The position numbers and the translations under genes were made by a program. A stretch of 64,000 nucleotides of DNA. Origin: an uncultured Lachnospiraceae bacterium. Lineage in GTDB: Bacteria > Bacillota > Clostridia > Lachnospirales > Lachnospiraceae. Of this stretch, positions 34,892-44,438 are shown one piece after another. Within the stretch, counting starts at the first letter, position 1; every line of letters begins with the position of its first letter. Location: NCBI GenBank assembly GCA_947650155.1, contig CANSUS010000005.1, forward strand, positions 1 through 64,000, in the 5' to 3' direction. The notes under the pieces are model-generated. The model was not told the DNA's origin, did no database searches, and saw only the letters and a program-made list of their open reading frames with translations.

Positions 34892-36193
34892 ATGAGAGCA
34901 AAAGAGCTGATTGTATACAAAAATCTGGAAGACGGAAAACTGCTTGAGGATATGGAATGGCTCATGGATCATTATGCGGATGAGTATTATAACAGGGAAG
35001 ACAGAGAAGCATTATTTTACGAGTGTATTCATGTACTGTTAGATATGGCGGGGCATCATGGGTTTTATGGAAACCTCTGGCACTGCTATCTGACAAATCT
35101 GTTGGTAAACAATGAGAACAGCTACAGTATGTCCTGTGAAATCACAGGAGAAATAAAAGGGACGATTAATCAGGCAGTACTGCATGATATTACTATTTTT
35201 AAAGAATTTTTTGATTTTGATTTTGCACCGGTATGCGAGACGCTTTCCGTAGAGGCGTTTGCATGGGTTCAAAATTACGAAAGCAGTTCAGAAAAGAGTA
35301 AAGTGTATAATGCGAGAATCAGAGACAGGATCTGCACGCTGGCGGTAAAGTTTAAGGAAGACCAGACGGCGGAAGAGATGAAGCGTTCTCTGACACAGTT
35401 TTATCAGGAGTATGGAGTCGGCAAGTTTGGCTTACATAAGTCATTCCGCATTGAACACAGGGAAGACGGGGCAGCCATTGTACCGATTAAAAATATTGCG
35501 CACGTGCATTTAGGAGATATAATCGGGTATGAAATACCCAAACAAAAGCTGATAGAAAATACAGAGGCTTTTGTAAATGGAAAGAAGGCAAATAACTGTC
35601 TTTTGTTCGGAGATGCCGGGACAGGTAAATCTTCCAGCATTAAAGCGATCGCCAATGAATATTATGACAGGGGACTACGAATCATAGAGGTGTATAAGCA
35701 TCAGTTTCAGGATTTAAATGATGTAATCGGACAGATCAAAAACCGGAATTATAAGTTCATTATTTATATGGATGATCTGAGTTTTGAAGATTTTGAGATT
35801 GAATATAAATATCTTAAGGCAGTCATTGAAGGCGGTTTGGAAAAGAAGCCTGACAATGTACTGATTTATGCAACTTCTAACAGGAGGCATCTTGTCAGGG
35901 AAAAATTCAGTGACAAAGAGGACAGAAAAGATGATTTGCATTCTAATGATACGGTGCAGGAAAAACTGTCTTTAGTATATCGATTCGGTGTGACTATTTA
36001 TTTCGGTGCGCCGAGTCCGAAGGAGTTTAAAGAAATCGTATGCATGCTTGCCAAACGAAATCACATTGAGATGGAAGAAGAAAAGCTTCTGGCGCAGGCG
36101 AATAAATGGGAACTTTCTCATGGTGGTCTTTCGGGCAGGACAGCGCAGCAGTTTATAGATTATCTTTTGGGGTCTGCTTTTCAGGAGAAGTAG
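34892..36193 (+). CDS. DUF815-family AAA ATPase
   Basis: The 433-residue protein has a helical N-terminal half of about 220 residues and an AAA-type core: Walker A GDAGTGKSSSIKA near residue 237, Walker B IIYMDDLSFEDFE near 285, sensor 1 IYATSNRRHLV and a C-terminal GLSGRTAQQFIDYLLGS. DUF815 proteins resemble DnaA/Cdc48-type loaders, but their job is unknown. It lies 15 bp after pheA and ends 20 bp before ppx. Association with polyphosphate genes is seen here, not explained. Confidence 0.82.
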   Translation: MRAKELIVYKNLEDGKLLEDMEWLMDHYADEYYNREDREALFYECIHVLLDMAGHHGFYGNLWHCYLTNLLVNNENSYSMSCEITGEIKGTINQAVLHDITIFKEFFDFDFAPVCETLSVEAFAWVQNYESSSEKSKVYNARIRDRICTLAVKFKEDQTAEEMKRSLTQFYQEYGVGKFGLHKSFRIEHREDGAAIVPIKNIAHVHLGDIIGYEIPKQKLIENTEAFVNGKKANNCLLFGDAGTGKSSSIKAIANEYYDRGLRIIEVYKHQFQDLNDVIGQIKNRNYKFIIYMDDLSFEDFEIEYKYLKAVIEGGLEKKPDNVLIYATSNRRHLVREKFSDKEDRKDDLHSNDTVQEKLSLVYRFGVTIYFGAPSPKEFKEIVCMLAKRNHIEMEEEKLLAQANKWELSHGGLSGRTAQQFIDYLLGSAFQEK

Positions 36194-36213
36194 AAGAAAG
36201 GGGATATGGTTTT

Positions 36214-37731
36214 ATGGCGGTGAAGACATTTGCGGCAATCGACGTGGGGTCCTATGAGCTTGGTATGAAAATTTTTGAAATTTCCCCCAAAAACGGGATG
36301 AAAGAAATAGAGCATATCAGACATCGGATAGAACTTGGTGCGGATACGTTTGCTACAGGAAAGATCAGCTATGAAAGAGTAGAAGAGTTGTGCAGGGTAT
36401 TGACTGAATTTTCGGATATCATGAAAACCTATAAGGTAGAAGACTATAAAGCTTATGCGACCAGTGCCATCAGGGAAACAAGTAATAAAAGGATACTGTT
36501 GGATCAGATTCGGGTGAAGACCGGAATGAAAATTGAAATACTGAGTAACTCCGAGCAGCGTTTTCTTGATTACAAATCGGTTGCATTCAGAGGGGAAGAA
36601 TTTAAACATTTTCTGGAAAAAGGAACGGCTATTGTGGACATTGGGGGAGGAAGCATTCAGATTTCTCTGTTCATGAAAGATACTCTTGTGGCAACGCAGA
36701 ATTTACGGCTTGGAGTATTACGGCTTTTAGAGCGTATGAATCATTTGAATGCAAAACAGGCTCAATATGACGGGCTGATTGAAGAGATCGTGAGTGCGCA
36801 GCTGGAGGTATTCAAGAAATTATATTTGAAAGACAGAGACGTGCAGAATATTATCGTTGTAGACGACTATTTGTCCCGGCTGCTGAAACGTGGGCAGATT
36901 GCAGGGACAAAAGAGGGATATGTGGATGCGGAAGCTTATAGAAAGTTTGTGGGCGCGCTGCATAAAAAAGCGGTAATTGATATCAGCAGTATGTATGATA
37001 TTCCGGAGGAGATTATTCCCATGCTGCATATTACGGTGGTTTTAATCAGGCAGATTTTACTTATGATGGATGCAAAGCAGATCTGGGCGCCGGGCGTAAC
37101 GCTTTGTGACGGCATTGCTTATGAATATGCGGAAAAAAATAAAATTGCAGTGATTGATCATGATTTTGAACAGGATATTATTGCATGTGCGCAAAATATC
37201 AGCAAGCGTTATATGGGAAGCAAAAAGCGCAGTGAAACACTGGAGAAGATCACGCTTACTATTTTTGACAGTACCAAAAGAGTACACGGACTGGGAAAAA
37301 GAGAACGGCTTCTTTTACGGATTGCAGCCATTCTCCATGACTGTGGGAAGTTTATCAGCATGATGAACCTGGGAGAATGTTCCTATCATATTGTGATGTC
37401 AACGGAAATTATAGGTCTTTCCCATACAGAGAGGGAGATTGTTGCAAATGTAGTAAAATATAATCATGCAGATTTTGATTATCCTGAAACAGTGGATTAT
37501 CTTACGATTGCGAAGCTGACGGCGATTTTACGTGTAGCCAATGCGCTTGACCGCAGCCATAAGCAGAAATTTAAAGACATTAAGACCGTATTAAAGGATA
37601 ACAGACTGGTCATGACAGTAGCGTCAGATGCAGATATTACATTGGAGAAAGGACTGTTCAAAGAAAGGGCGGATTTCTTTGAAGAAGTATTCAGTGTAAA
37701 ACCTGTAATCAAGCAGAGAAAATCAGTGTAG
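36214..37731 (+). CDS. ppx: Ppx/GppA-family exopolyphosphatase with HD domain
   Basis: The 505-residue protein has the ASKHA N-terminal domain: AAIDVGSYELGMKIFEI (phosphate 1), SAIRETSNKR and VDIGGGSIQISLF (phosphate 2). The C-terminal third is HD-like (RIAAILHDCGKFISMMN near residue 372, VANVVKYNHADF), as in exopolyphosphatases and guanosine pentaphosphatases. It shortens polyphosphate or removes phosphate from pppGpp. It precedes ppk, its synthetic partner, by 67 bp. Start ATG 36214 follows AAAGGGG; the open frame extends to 36106 inside the ATPase gene. Confidence 0.9.
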   Translation: MAVKTFAAIDVGSYELGMKIFEISPKNGMKEIEHIRHRIELGADTFATGKISYERVEELCRVLTEFSDIMKTYKVEDYKAYATSAIRETSNKRILLDQIRVKTGMKIEILSNSEQRFLDYKSVAFRGEEFKHFLEKGTAIVDIGGGSIQISLFMKDTLVATQNLRLGVLRLLERMNHLNAKQAQYDGLIEEIVSAQLEVFKKLYLKDRDVQNIIVVDDYLSRLLKRGQIAGTKEGYVDAEAYRKFVGALHKKAVIDISSMYDIPEEIIPMLHITVVLIRQILLMMDAKQIWAPGVTLCDGIAYEYAEKNKIAVIDHDFEQDIIACAQNISKRYMGSKKRSETLEKITLTIFDSTKRVHGLGKRERLLLRIAAILHDCGKFISMMNLGECSYHIVMSTEIIGLSHTEREIVANVVKYNHADFDYPETVDYLTIAKLTAILRVANALDRSHKQKFKDIKTVLKDNRLVMTVASDADITLEKGLFKERADFFEEVFSVKPVIKQRKSV

Positions 37732-37781
37732 TAGTGTATTGGGCGGTTCAAATGGAAACAGGGAAGATGTTTTCATCTGAA

Positions 37782-37801
37782 CAGGAATGGAGATTATTAT
37801 G
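37782..37801 (+). repeat. 20-bp start-region repeat, copy B (ppk)
   Basis: This is identical to 26965-26984 before the MATE gene and ends in the ppk start codon. A short hairpin AGATG-TTTT-CATCT (37765-37778) lies 3 nt upstream. Confidence 0.75.
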
Positions 37802-39919
37802 TCAGAAAAATATAAAAATCCGGAATATTATACAAACAGGGAGATGAGCTGGGTACTTTTTAATAACAGAGTGCTCAGCGAGGCAAGGGACAAACAGATT
37901 CCCTTGTTTGAACGTCTGAAATTTTTAAGCATTACCGCATCGAATCTGGATGAATTTTTTATGGTTCGTGTGGCGTCTTTGAAAGATATGGTGAACGCGA
38001 AATATAATAAACCTGATATTTCAGGGAAAACGCCGATAGAACAACTCGAAATGCTGGATAAGGCAACGCATGAGCTTGTACGGAATCAGTATTCTACATA
38101 CAAGCGTTCTTTAGTGCCTCAGCTTTTGCAGAACGGGCTTCGCATAATAGAACATCATGAAGAACTGACGGAGGAAGAAGAACGCTTTGTAGATCATTAC
38201 TTTATGGATCATGTATATCCGGTGCTTACGCCGATGGCGGTGGATTCTTCCAGACCTTTTCCATTGATTCGGAATAAATCTTTGAATATCGGGGCGCTGG
38301 TAAGCAAAAAAAAGGAAGAGGGGGATCTGGAATTTGCCACAGTGCAAGTGCCGAGCGTTCTGCCAAGGATTGTACCGGTACCTTCCGAACGTGAAAATCA
38401 GACAACAGTGATTCTCTTAGAGGAGATCATTGAGCGGAATATGGATAAGCTGTTTTTAAATTATGATATTGTGTGTGCCCATCCGTTCCGCATTATGAGA
38501 AATGCAGATTTGACCATTGATGAAGATGAAGCGGAAGATCTTTTACAGGAAATTGAAAGACAGCTTAAAAAAAGGCAGTGGGGCGAAGTCATTCGTCTGG
38601 AAGTGGAAGACGGAACGGATAAGAGGCTCTTAAAAACACTGAAAAATGAACTTGTGATTTCTGAGGAAGGAATTTACAGGATTGACGGTCCGCTAGACCT
38701 CACTTTCCTTATGAAAATGTATTCTCTGGAAGGCTTTGAACGTTTGAAAACAGAAAAATATGTACCCCAGCCGGTACCTGAACTGCCGGCAGGTGAAGAT
38801 ATTTTTGAGCATATCAGACAGGGGGATATTTTACTGCATCATCCATACCAGACCTTTATGCCGGTGGTGGATTTTATCAGGCAGGCGGCAAAGGACAAGG
38901 ATGTGCTTGCAATCAAACAGACGCTTTACCGTGTCAGCGGTAATTCTCCTATTATCGCAGCGCTGGCGCAGGCAGCGGAAAACGGGAAACAGGTGTCTGT
39001 GTTAGTAGAATTAAAGGCAAGATTTGACGAGGAAAATAATATTGTTTGGGCAAGAAAGCTTGAAAAAGCGGGATGCCATGTTATTTACGGACTGGTAGGA
39101 TTAAAAACGCACAGTAAGATTACACTGATTGTCAGAAAAGAAGAGGACGGCATACGCCGTTACGTGCATCTTGGAACGGGAAATTACAATGATGCAACGG
39201 CAAAATTATATACGGACGTAGGACTTCTTACCTGTTCGGAGGCGATCGGAGAAGATGCGACGGCAGTATTTAATATGCTTTCCGGTTATTCCGAACCTTT
39301 GACATGGAATAAACTTGCACTTGCGCCGCTTTGGCTGAAAAAGAAGTTCCTGCATTTGATTGAAAGGGAAAAGAAGCATGCGATGGAGGGAAATCCGGCA
39401 CATATTATTGCAAAGATGAATTCTTTGTGCGATAAAGACATTATGGAGGCTCTTTATGATGCAAGTTCGCAGGGAGTAAGGATCGAATTGATTGTGAGGG
39501 GAATCTGCTGCCTGAGAGTGGGAATTCCGGGAATCAGTGAAAATATCACGGTCCGCTCCATTGTCGGAAACTTTTTGGAACACAGCAGGATATTTTATTT
39601 TGAAAACGGCGGCAGGAATGAAGTTTACTGCGGAAGTGCGGACTGGATGCCGAGAAATCTGGACAGACGCGTGGAGATCCTTTTCCCTATAGAAAATGAA
39701 GCGCTGAAAAAGAAACTGATGCATATACTGGAAGGTCAGCTTCGTGATACGGAAAAGGCTCATATTCTGAATGAGAAAGGCGTTTACGAAAAAGTGGACA
39801 AACGGGGAAAAACTTTATATAATTCTCAGGAAGCTTTTTGTGAAGAAGCCATTCTTGCGGCAAAGGAAGAAGACATTACGAATCATCATATATTTATACC
39901 GGAGACACATCATGAATAA
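37799..39919 (+). CDS. ppk1: Polyphosphate kinase 1
   Basis: The 706-residue protein has the PPK1 domains in order: N-terminal NREMSWVLFNNRVLSEARDK, head domain with DEFFMVRVASLKD, and two phospholipase D-like catalytic domains with GLKTHSKITLIVR and VHLGTGNYNDATAKLYTD, and later DWMPRNLDRRVEILFPI. The conserved histidine in LKTHSKI is the residue phosphorylated in catalysis. It polymerises ATP gamma-phosphates into polyphosphate. ATG 37799 is preferred over the in-frame ATG 37787, which sits in the SD. It overlaps maf by 8 bp. Confidence 0.96.
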   Translation: MSEKYKNPEYYTNREMSWVLFNNRVLSEARDKQIPLFERLKFLSITASNLDEFFMVRVASLKDMVNAKYNKPDISGKTPIEQLEMLDKATHELVRNQYSTYKRSLVPQLLQNGLRIIEHHEELTEEEERFVDHYFMDHVYPVLTPMAVDSSRPFPLIRNKSLNIGALVSKKKEEGDLEFATVQVPSVLPRIVPVPSERENQTTVILLEEIIERNMDKLFLNYDIVCAHPFRIMRNADLTIDEDEAEDLLQEIERQLKKRQWGEVIRLEVEDGTDKRLLKTLKNELVISEEGIYRIDGPLDLTFLMKMYSLEGFERLKTEKYVPQPVPELPAGEDIFEHIRQGDILLHHPYQTFMPVVDFIRQAAKDKDVLAIKQTLYRVSGNSPIIAALAQAAENGKQVSVLVELKARFDEENNIVWARKLEKAGCHVIYGLVGLKTHSKITLIVRKEEDGIRRYVHLGTGNYNDATAKLYTDVGLLTCSEAIGEDATAVFNMLSGYSEPLTWNKLALAPLWLKKKFLHLIEREKKHAMEGNPAHIIAKMNSLCDKDIMEALYDASSQGVRIELIVRGICCLRVGIPGISENITVRSIVGNFLEHSRIFYFENGGRNEVYCGSADWMPRNLDRRVEILFPIENEALKKKLMHILEGQLRDTEKAHILNEKGVYEKVDKRGKTLYNSQEAFCEEAILAAKEEDITNHHIFIPETHHE

Positions 39920-40478
39920 ATTTGTTTTGGCATCGGCATCGCCGAGAAGAAAAGAATTATTGGAACAGATCGGACTTTCTTTTATGATATGTAAAAGCAG
40001 CGTGGAAGAAAAAATAACGGAAAGCGATCCGGCAAGAATTGTTATGGAGTTATCAGAACAAAAAGCAAAAGATGTAAAAAAAGATGTAGGTTCAAACGTG
40101 GTAGTGATTGGCGCCGATACAATTGTTGTATTCCGGGATCAGATTTTGGGAAAGCCTGTGGACAAGGAAGACGCATATCGAATGCTTTTTGAACTTCAGG
40201 GTAAAACCCATAAAGTTTATACAGGCGTAACAGTCTGCTACGGAAACAGGGTTCGTTCTTTTTTTGAAAGTACAAAGGTGCATGTATATGAAATGAACGA
40301 AAGGCAGATACGCAGCTATATTGAAACAGGAGAACCTATGGATAAAGCGGGCGCCTATGGCATACAGGGAAGATTTGCAGCATATATAAGAGGGATTGAA
40401 GGAGATTATAATAATGTAGTCGGACTTCCTATAGGCAGACTGTATCAGGAGCTGGTACATCTTTCATTATTAGAGTAA
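39912..40478 (+). CDS. maf: Maf-family nucleoside triphosphate pyrophosphatase
   Basis: The 188-residue protein starts MNKFVLASASPRRKELLEQIG, the Maf signature, and has VVIGADTIVVFRDQILGKP near residue 62 and GAYGIQGRFAAYIRGIEGDYNNVVGLPI. It hydrolyses non-standard or dTTP/UTP-type nucleotides to monophosphates. It starts 8 bp inside the end of ppk, with CCGGAG upstream, so the two are coupled. Many Maf proteins limit septation, but which activity applies here is not visible. Confidence 0.93.
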   Translation: MNKFVLASASPRRKELLEQIGLSFMICKSSVEEKITESDPARIVMELSEQKAKDVKKDVGSNVVVIGADTIVVFRDQILGKPVDKEDAYRMLFELQGKTHKVYTGVTVCYGNRVRSFFESTKVHVYEMNERQIRSYIETGEPMDKAGAYGIQGRFAAYIRGIEGDYNNVVGLPIGRLYQELVHLSLLE

Positions 40479-40500
40479 AGAAAAGAAGGGAGGGAGGAAG

Positions 40501-40764
40501 ATGCCTGAATTTGACAGTGTGGTGCTTCAGTGCTTTTTGGAAAACCAATTACAGCTTTTTCCAGAGAAAGTAGCGGAAAGCGAAGAAGAGGCGGAAGAAT
40601 TTCTGGAAGACTGTATGGCAGTTGTAGTGAATTCCGTAAAAGAAGTATGGGAATACTTTGAGGAAGCAGGAATCGACATGGAAGGAGCAGATGAAGAGGA
40701 AATCCTTGAGGCGGAAGAAGTGTTTGAAGTTGGAGACGGAAGATATTTGATCGTGGAAGGATAA
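40501..40764 (+). CDS. Small acidic conserved-type protein of unknown function
   Basis: The 87-residue protein is very acidic (more than a third Asp/Glu) with one Lys/Arg cluster missing. It reads as two or three helices (FLENQLQLFPEKVAESEEEA, then AVVVNSVKEVWEYFEEAGI). No known domain is recognised. It is preceded by GGGAGGGAGG, a strong SD, and is followed at once by a strong terminator, so it is real and the last gene of the operon that includes ppx, ppk and maf. Confidence 0.7.
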   Translation: MPEFDSVVLQCFLENQLQLFPEKVAESEEEAEEFLEDCMAVVVNSVKEVWEYFEEAGIDMEGADEEEILEAEEVFEVGDGRYLIVEG

Positions 40765-40774
40765 GAAAAACCAG

Positions 40775-40802
40775 AAAAGCCGCCCGGGCCGGGCGGCTTT
40801 TT
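40775..40802. terminator. Strong bidirectional terminator
   Basis: AAAAGCCGCCC (40775-40785) pairs with GGGCGGCTTTT (40791-40801), loop GGGCC, followed by more T. It separates the polyphosphate operon from the convergent chemoreceptor gene. Confidence 0.95.
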
Positions 40803-40830
40803 CTGATGCTGCCTGTTTTCCGGCAGCGAT

Positions 40831-42303
40831 CTATTCTCTGTTAAGCAGTCTGCTCATTTCATCAACCATATCGCTGATGATACTTGCCTGTTTCGCCACT
40901 TCTGTCGTATCGTTTGCATTACTTTCAGCCATAATATTGATGGAACCGAACTGTTCATTTTCGCTCTTAATACTTGCAGCGATATCCTGATTGATGGAAA
41001 CGGTTCTTTCAATTACTTCGGATTGTTTACTGTAAGTATCACCCATTGTCTGAATCGCGTCAACGGAAACATTGAGCAGCGCCGTCATATCCTGCATGCT
41101 CTTAAATACGTTAGCAAAGTATTCGTTCTGTGTTCCCAGTTTGGAAGAGTTTTCTTCTACCTGCACCGTAATTTCTTTTACATTTTGCTGAACCCGTTCA
41201 ATGACAGATTCAACGACTCTTAAAGAATCCTGAGTGCTCTTGGCAAGATCGCCTACTTCGGTGGCAACTACTGCAAATCCCTTTCCTGCCTCGCCTGCTC
41301 TTGCCGCTTCAATAGAAGCGTTTAATGCCAACAGGTTCGTAGAGGAGGAAATATCGCTGATCAGTTTCAGAGTAACGCCTATTTCCCGAACCGCATCGGA
41401 GAGTTTTTGCGCTGCATCCGTTGTAAGTTTCATGGATTCAGATACTTCGCCGTTAATTTTATGTAAATCATTCAATAATTTTTCATTTTCTACAGATTTA
41501 TCCAATAAATCTTTTGACGTGGTTTCTACTTTTTCCACATTGTCAGCAACAACGCTTTCCCATTTTCTGAGTTCATCCAGATTTCCCATGCTCTCGTCTG
41601 TCTTAGAACCGAGGATACTGCTGGTTTCTACTAACTGCTCGCTTGTTGCGGCCAATTCCTGTGCAGCGGCGCTTTCATTTTCAGAAACCTGTGAAAGAGC
41701 AGTACCTGCATCGGAAAGCCTGTTCGACAGCGTTTGTACCGAATCCAGAACATTTTCTACTTCTTTTCCTTTATCCTCTACCATCGCAAACAGTGTAGTT
41801 GCCCGATAAACAATAAAGCTGCATGCGGCAAACAATACAAGATAAACAATTCCCGTAAAAATCCATCCGATCGGAAGATGAAGTTTTAAAAATCCTGCCG
41901 GAAAAATAATCATCATAACTGCATTGACGATAAGAGTAACAGCAGTGCTTACTTTAAGAAGTTTTTGATCATAATAGGGAACCAATAACAATGTCGCTAC
42001 AAAATAATAGTGTGTCAGACACACATAACCAGCACTGTCGTTCGTATTGCTGACGGCGGCTGTAATTGCCCCGATGACAGGCGGAATACAGGCATATACA
42101 TACTTTGCTTTGCTGCCTAACTGCTTTTCAAAAACTTTAGTCAGAATTGCGCATACGCCGGATAACAGAAAGATACATTCGCGTATTCCTCCGTTTAACA
42201 GGAGCATTACAAACCCCCATCCTGAAATTGCAACTCCGAGGATGTAAATAAACATAATATTATTTACAAGCTTTTCCTCATTTTTGATTGACTGTACCTG
42301 CAT
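40831..42303 (-). CDS. Membrane methyl-accepting chemotaxis protein
   Basis: The 490-residue protein has about six transmembrane segments in residues 15-185 (no large extracellular loop, no HAMP), then a long coiled coil. The signalling tip [38 protein letters not shown] is typical; key residues are [11 protein letters not shown]. The membrane domain, not an extracytoplasmic one, would be the sensor. GGAGAG lies about 6 nt before the start. The promoter is a perfect consensus on the minus strand (42455-42427). No chemotaxis pathway genes are adjacent. Confidence 0.88.
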   Translation of the reverse strand: MQVQSIKNEEKLVNNIMFIYILGVAISGWGFVMLLLNGGIRECIFLLSGVCAILTKVFEKQLGSKAKYVYACIPPVIGAITAAVSNTNDSAGYVCLTHYYFVATLLLVPYYDQKLLKVSTAVTLIVNAVMMIIFPAGFLKLHLPIGWIFTGIVYLVLFAACSFIVYRATTLFAMVEDKGKEVENVLDSVQTLSNRLSDAGTALSQVSENESAAAQELAATSEQLVETSSILGSKTDESMGNLDELRKWESVVADNVEKVETTSKDLLDKSVENEKLLNDLHKINGEVSESMKLTTDAAQKLSDAVREIGVTLKLISDISSSTNLLALNASIEAARAGEAGKGFAVVATEVGDLAKSTQDSLRVVESVIERVQQNVKEITVQVEENSSKLGTQNEYFANVFKSMQDMTALLNVSVDAIQTMGDTYSKQSEVIERTVSINQDIAASIKSENEQFGSINIMAESNANDTTEVAKQASIISDMVDEMSRLLNRE

Positions 42304-42426
42304 TTTTCTCTCTCCTTCAAGTAAAATAATGTTGAAAAATCCAGCCTGTTAACCGTGCAACATTCCCAGATTTATGTCTTTTTTATGGTTATTGCCACGA
42401 AATTTCTTGTGATTTTTCATGAAAAC

Positions 42427-42455
42427 ATTATAGTACTTTTGTACGGAATTGTCAA
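42427..42455 (-). promoter_or_regulatory. Consensus sigma-A promoter for the chemoreceptor
   Basis: On the minus strand TTGACA (42455-42450), 17-bp spacer and TATAAT (42432-42427), the exact consensus. It leaves a leader of about 115 nt before the start codon at 42303. Confidence 0.85.
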
Positions 42456-42508
42456 TTTGTACAGAAGATCTGATACAAAAATAAACGAGTTTTTAACAAA
42501 AATATCTC

Positions 42509-42538
42509 TTGCAAAAGAAACAGTGGACGTAGTATAAT
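42509..42538 (+). promoter_or_regulatory. Sigma-A promoter for the serine hydrolase gene
   Basis: TTGCAA (42509-42514), 18-bp spacer and TATAAT (42533-42538). The leader to ATG 42571 is about 25 nt. Confidence 0.65.
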
Positions 42539-42570
42539 TTTAGCTTATCAAATGATACAGGGGAGCAAAG

Positions 42571-43440
42571 ATGAACTTTGAGGCATTTGTAAGGGATATA
42601 AAAGAAAATAACTGGAACGTTTTCGGGGCAGAGATATACGAAAACGGACGGCTGATCCATGAATATGGAGATACTGACAGGACAAGATTTCCCATTTATT
42701 CCGCAACCAAAACGATCACTTCGATTGCGGCGGGCATTGCCTGTGATCAGGGAAAGTTTGAAATAGAAAAGCCGGTTCTTGCGTATCTTCCTTCGGAAAT
42801 AGTAAGAAAAATGAAGAAAGAGCAGGTTACAGCCTTTCAGGATATCACGATACAGAGACTGCTTACCATGTCGGTAGATGGGTTCCCTTTCCGGCCGGAA
42901 GGAGAAAGCTATCTGGAATATGCCCTTTCCTGTCCTATAAAGAATGGAAAGACAAGAATATTTCATTATAGCAATATACCGGCATATCTGGTTGGCGTGG
43001 CGCTTACTCACGCAGTAGAGGAAGATTTAGTAAACTACTTAACCAGATATCTTTTTATTCCTCTGCATCTTACAGATCCGGTCTGTCAAAGATGTCCTGA
43101 CGGATATTTTTATGGCGCTTCCGGTATGGAGATGACAGTACATGATTTAAGCCGGATCGGATTACTTCTTTACAATGGCGGTATTTATGAAGGAAAGAGG
43201 ATTGTTTCGGAAAGCTATGTCAAAGAGGCGGCTGGTGTCAGGCAGATGAACCGGGAGGGCGGATATGGATATTTTATATGGAAATACCGGGATGGTTTCA
43301 GTATCAATGGGAAGTGGAAACAAAAGTGCTATATTTTACCGGGAAGAGGTTTGGTCGTTACTTATCTTTCCCATATAGAAGAGGATTCCCACGAGCTTTT
43401 GGACAGTATGGAAAAAAATATACTGGGAATAGGATTGTGA
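42571..43440 (+). CDS. Beta-lactamase/penicillin-binding-like serine hydrolase
   Basis: The 289-residue protein has SATKTITS near residue 44 (the SxxK catalytic Ser and Lys) and HYSNIPAYL near 132 (the YxN motif) of class C beta-lactamase relatives. SASGMEMTV... is represented by GASGMEMTVHDLSRIGLLL near residue 179. There is no signal peptide, so it acts in the cytoplasm, unlike true penicillin-binding enzymes. The third KTG motif is not clear. It is likely an esterase or peptidase of unknown substrate. It is followed after 36 bp by the 2-oxoacid oxidoreductase genes and may share their transcript. Confidence 0.75.
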   Translation: MNFEAFVRDIKENNWNVFGAEIYENGRLIHEYGDTDRTRFPIYSATKTITSIAAGIACDQGKFEIEKPVLAYLPSEIVRKMKKEQVTAFQDITIQRLLTMSVDGFPFRPEGESYLEYALSCPIKNGKTRIFHYSNIPAYLVGVALTHAVEEDLVNYLTRYLFIPLHLTDPVCQRCPDGYFYGASGMEMTVHDLSRIGLLLYNGGIYEGKRIVSESYVKEAAGVRQMNREGGYGYFIWKYRDGFSINGKWKQKCYILPGRGLVVTYLSHIEEDSHELLDSMEKNILGIGL

Positions 43441-43476
43441 AAGCAGAGAAAATACAGATAGGAGCGGAGGAAGATT

Positions 43477-44067
43477 ATGGATAACACAGTTGAAATCAGA
43501 TGGCATGGGCGGGGCGGCCAGGGCGCTAAAACAGCGGCGCTTTTATTAGCGGATGTGGCTTTTAAAACCGGAAAATATGTACAGGGGTTTCCGGAGTACG
43601 GACCGGAGCGTATGGGTGCGCCGATTACGGCATATAACCGTATCAGTGATGCGCCGGTTACCATTCATTCTAATATTTACGACCCCGATTATGTGGCCGT
43701 TGTGGACGACAGTCTGCTGGAAAGTATTGATGTGACTCACGGATTAAAAAGAAATGGTGCGGTTATTATTAATACGGAAAAGAAAAAGGAACATATTATG
43801 CCTTTACTGCATGGCTTTGAAGGCGCAGTTTATGTATTGGATGCGAAGGCCGTATCCATGAAGGCGCTTGGAAAAAATTATCCAAACAGCCCTATGCTTG
43901 CGGCAGTAGCAGCGGTTTCCGGGGTGATGCCAAAGAAAGATTTCTTGAGGGAGATGCAGGCATCCTTTGCGCATAAGTTTGCAAAGAAACCGGAAGTGAT
44001 TGATGGGAACATGCGGGCATTGGAACTTGCTTTTGCAGAGGTGGAAAAGGAAAACGGCTGTAAATAA
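43477..44067 (+). CDS. 2-oxoacid:ferredoxin oxidoreductase, gamma subunit
   Basis: The 196-residue protein opens with VEIRWHGRGGQGAKTAALLLA, the gamma-subunit signature, and has FPEYGPERMGAPI near residue 33. Gamma subunits bind the CoA part of the reaction. It is the first of four genes in gamma-delta-alpha-beta order, as in archaeal and thermophile-type pyruvate or branched-chain 2-oxoacid:ferredoxin oxidoreductases. GGAGG lies 7 nt before ATG, and ACAGATAGGAG just upstream resembles part of the hairpin-SD module but without a stem. Confidence 0.9.
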   Translation: MDNTVEIRWHGRGGQGAKTAALLLADVAFKTGKYVQGFPEYGPERMGAPITAYNRISDAPVTIHSNIYDPDYVAVVDDSLLESIDVTHGLKRNGAVIINTEKKKEHIMPLLHGFEGAVYVLDAKAVSMKALGKNYPNSPMLAAVAAVSGVMPKKDFLREMQASFAHKFAKKPEVIDGNMRALELAFAEVEKENGCK

Positions 44068-44141
44068 CAGGCGGTAAGAGGAAGTAGAAAGATAAAAACT
44101 GAGAGGATAAGAATATCAGGATTTAGAAAGGCAGGATAGCG

Positions 44142-44438
44142 ATGATAAGCGACAGGATTAATGAGAAAAGCCCTTGGCAGGATATCACAGAGGGGAATAA
44201 GATTTTTGAAGCGGCAACATCCAGAGAATTTTGTACAGGTGAGTGGCGTACCTCCACACCGGTATGGGATAAGGAAAAATGTAAACAGTGTCTTTTATGC
44301 ACACCGGTATGCCCGGATTCTTCCATACCGGTAAAGGATGGAAAGAGAGAAGAATTTGACTACGATCATTGTAAGGGGTGCGGCATTTGCGCTAAAGTAT
44401 GCCCTTTCGATGCAATTGCAATGAAGGAGGGCAAATAA
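44142..44438 (+). CDS. 2-oxoacid:ferredoxin oxidoreductase, delta subunit (2[4Fe-4S])
   Basis: The 98-residue protein carries two CxxCxxCxxxCP ferredoxin motifs: CKQCLLCTPVCPD near residue 47 and CKGCGICAKVCPF near 78. It passes electrons from the beta subunit to ferredoxin. Its stop abuts the alpha start with no gap (44438/44439). The N-terminal 40 residues are specific to delta subunits. Confidence 0.93.
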   Translation: MISDRINEKSPWQDITEGNKIFEAATSREFCTGEWRTSTPVWDKEKCKQCLLCTPVCPDSSIPVKDGKREEFDYDHCKGCGICAKVCPFDAIAMKEGK

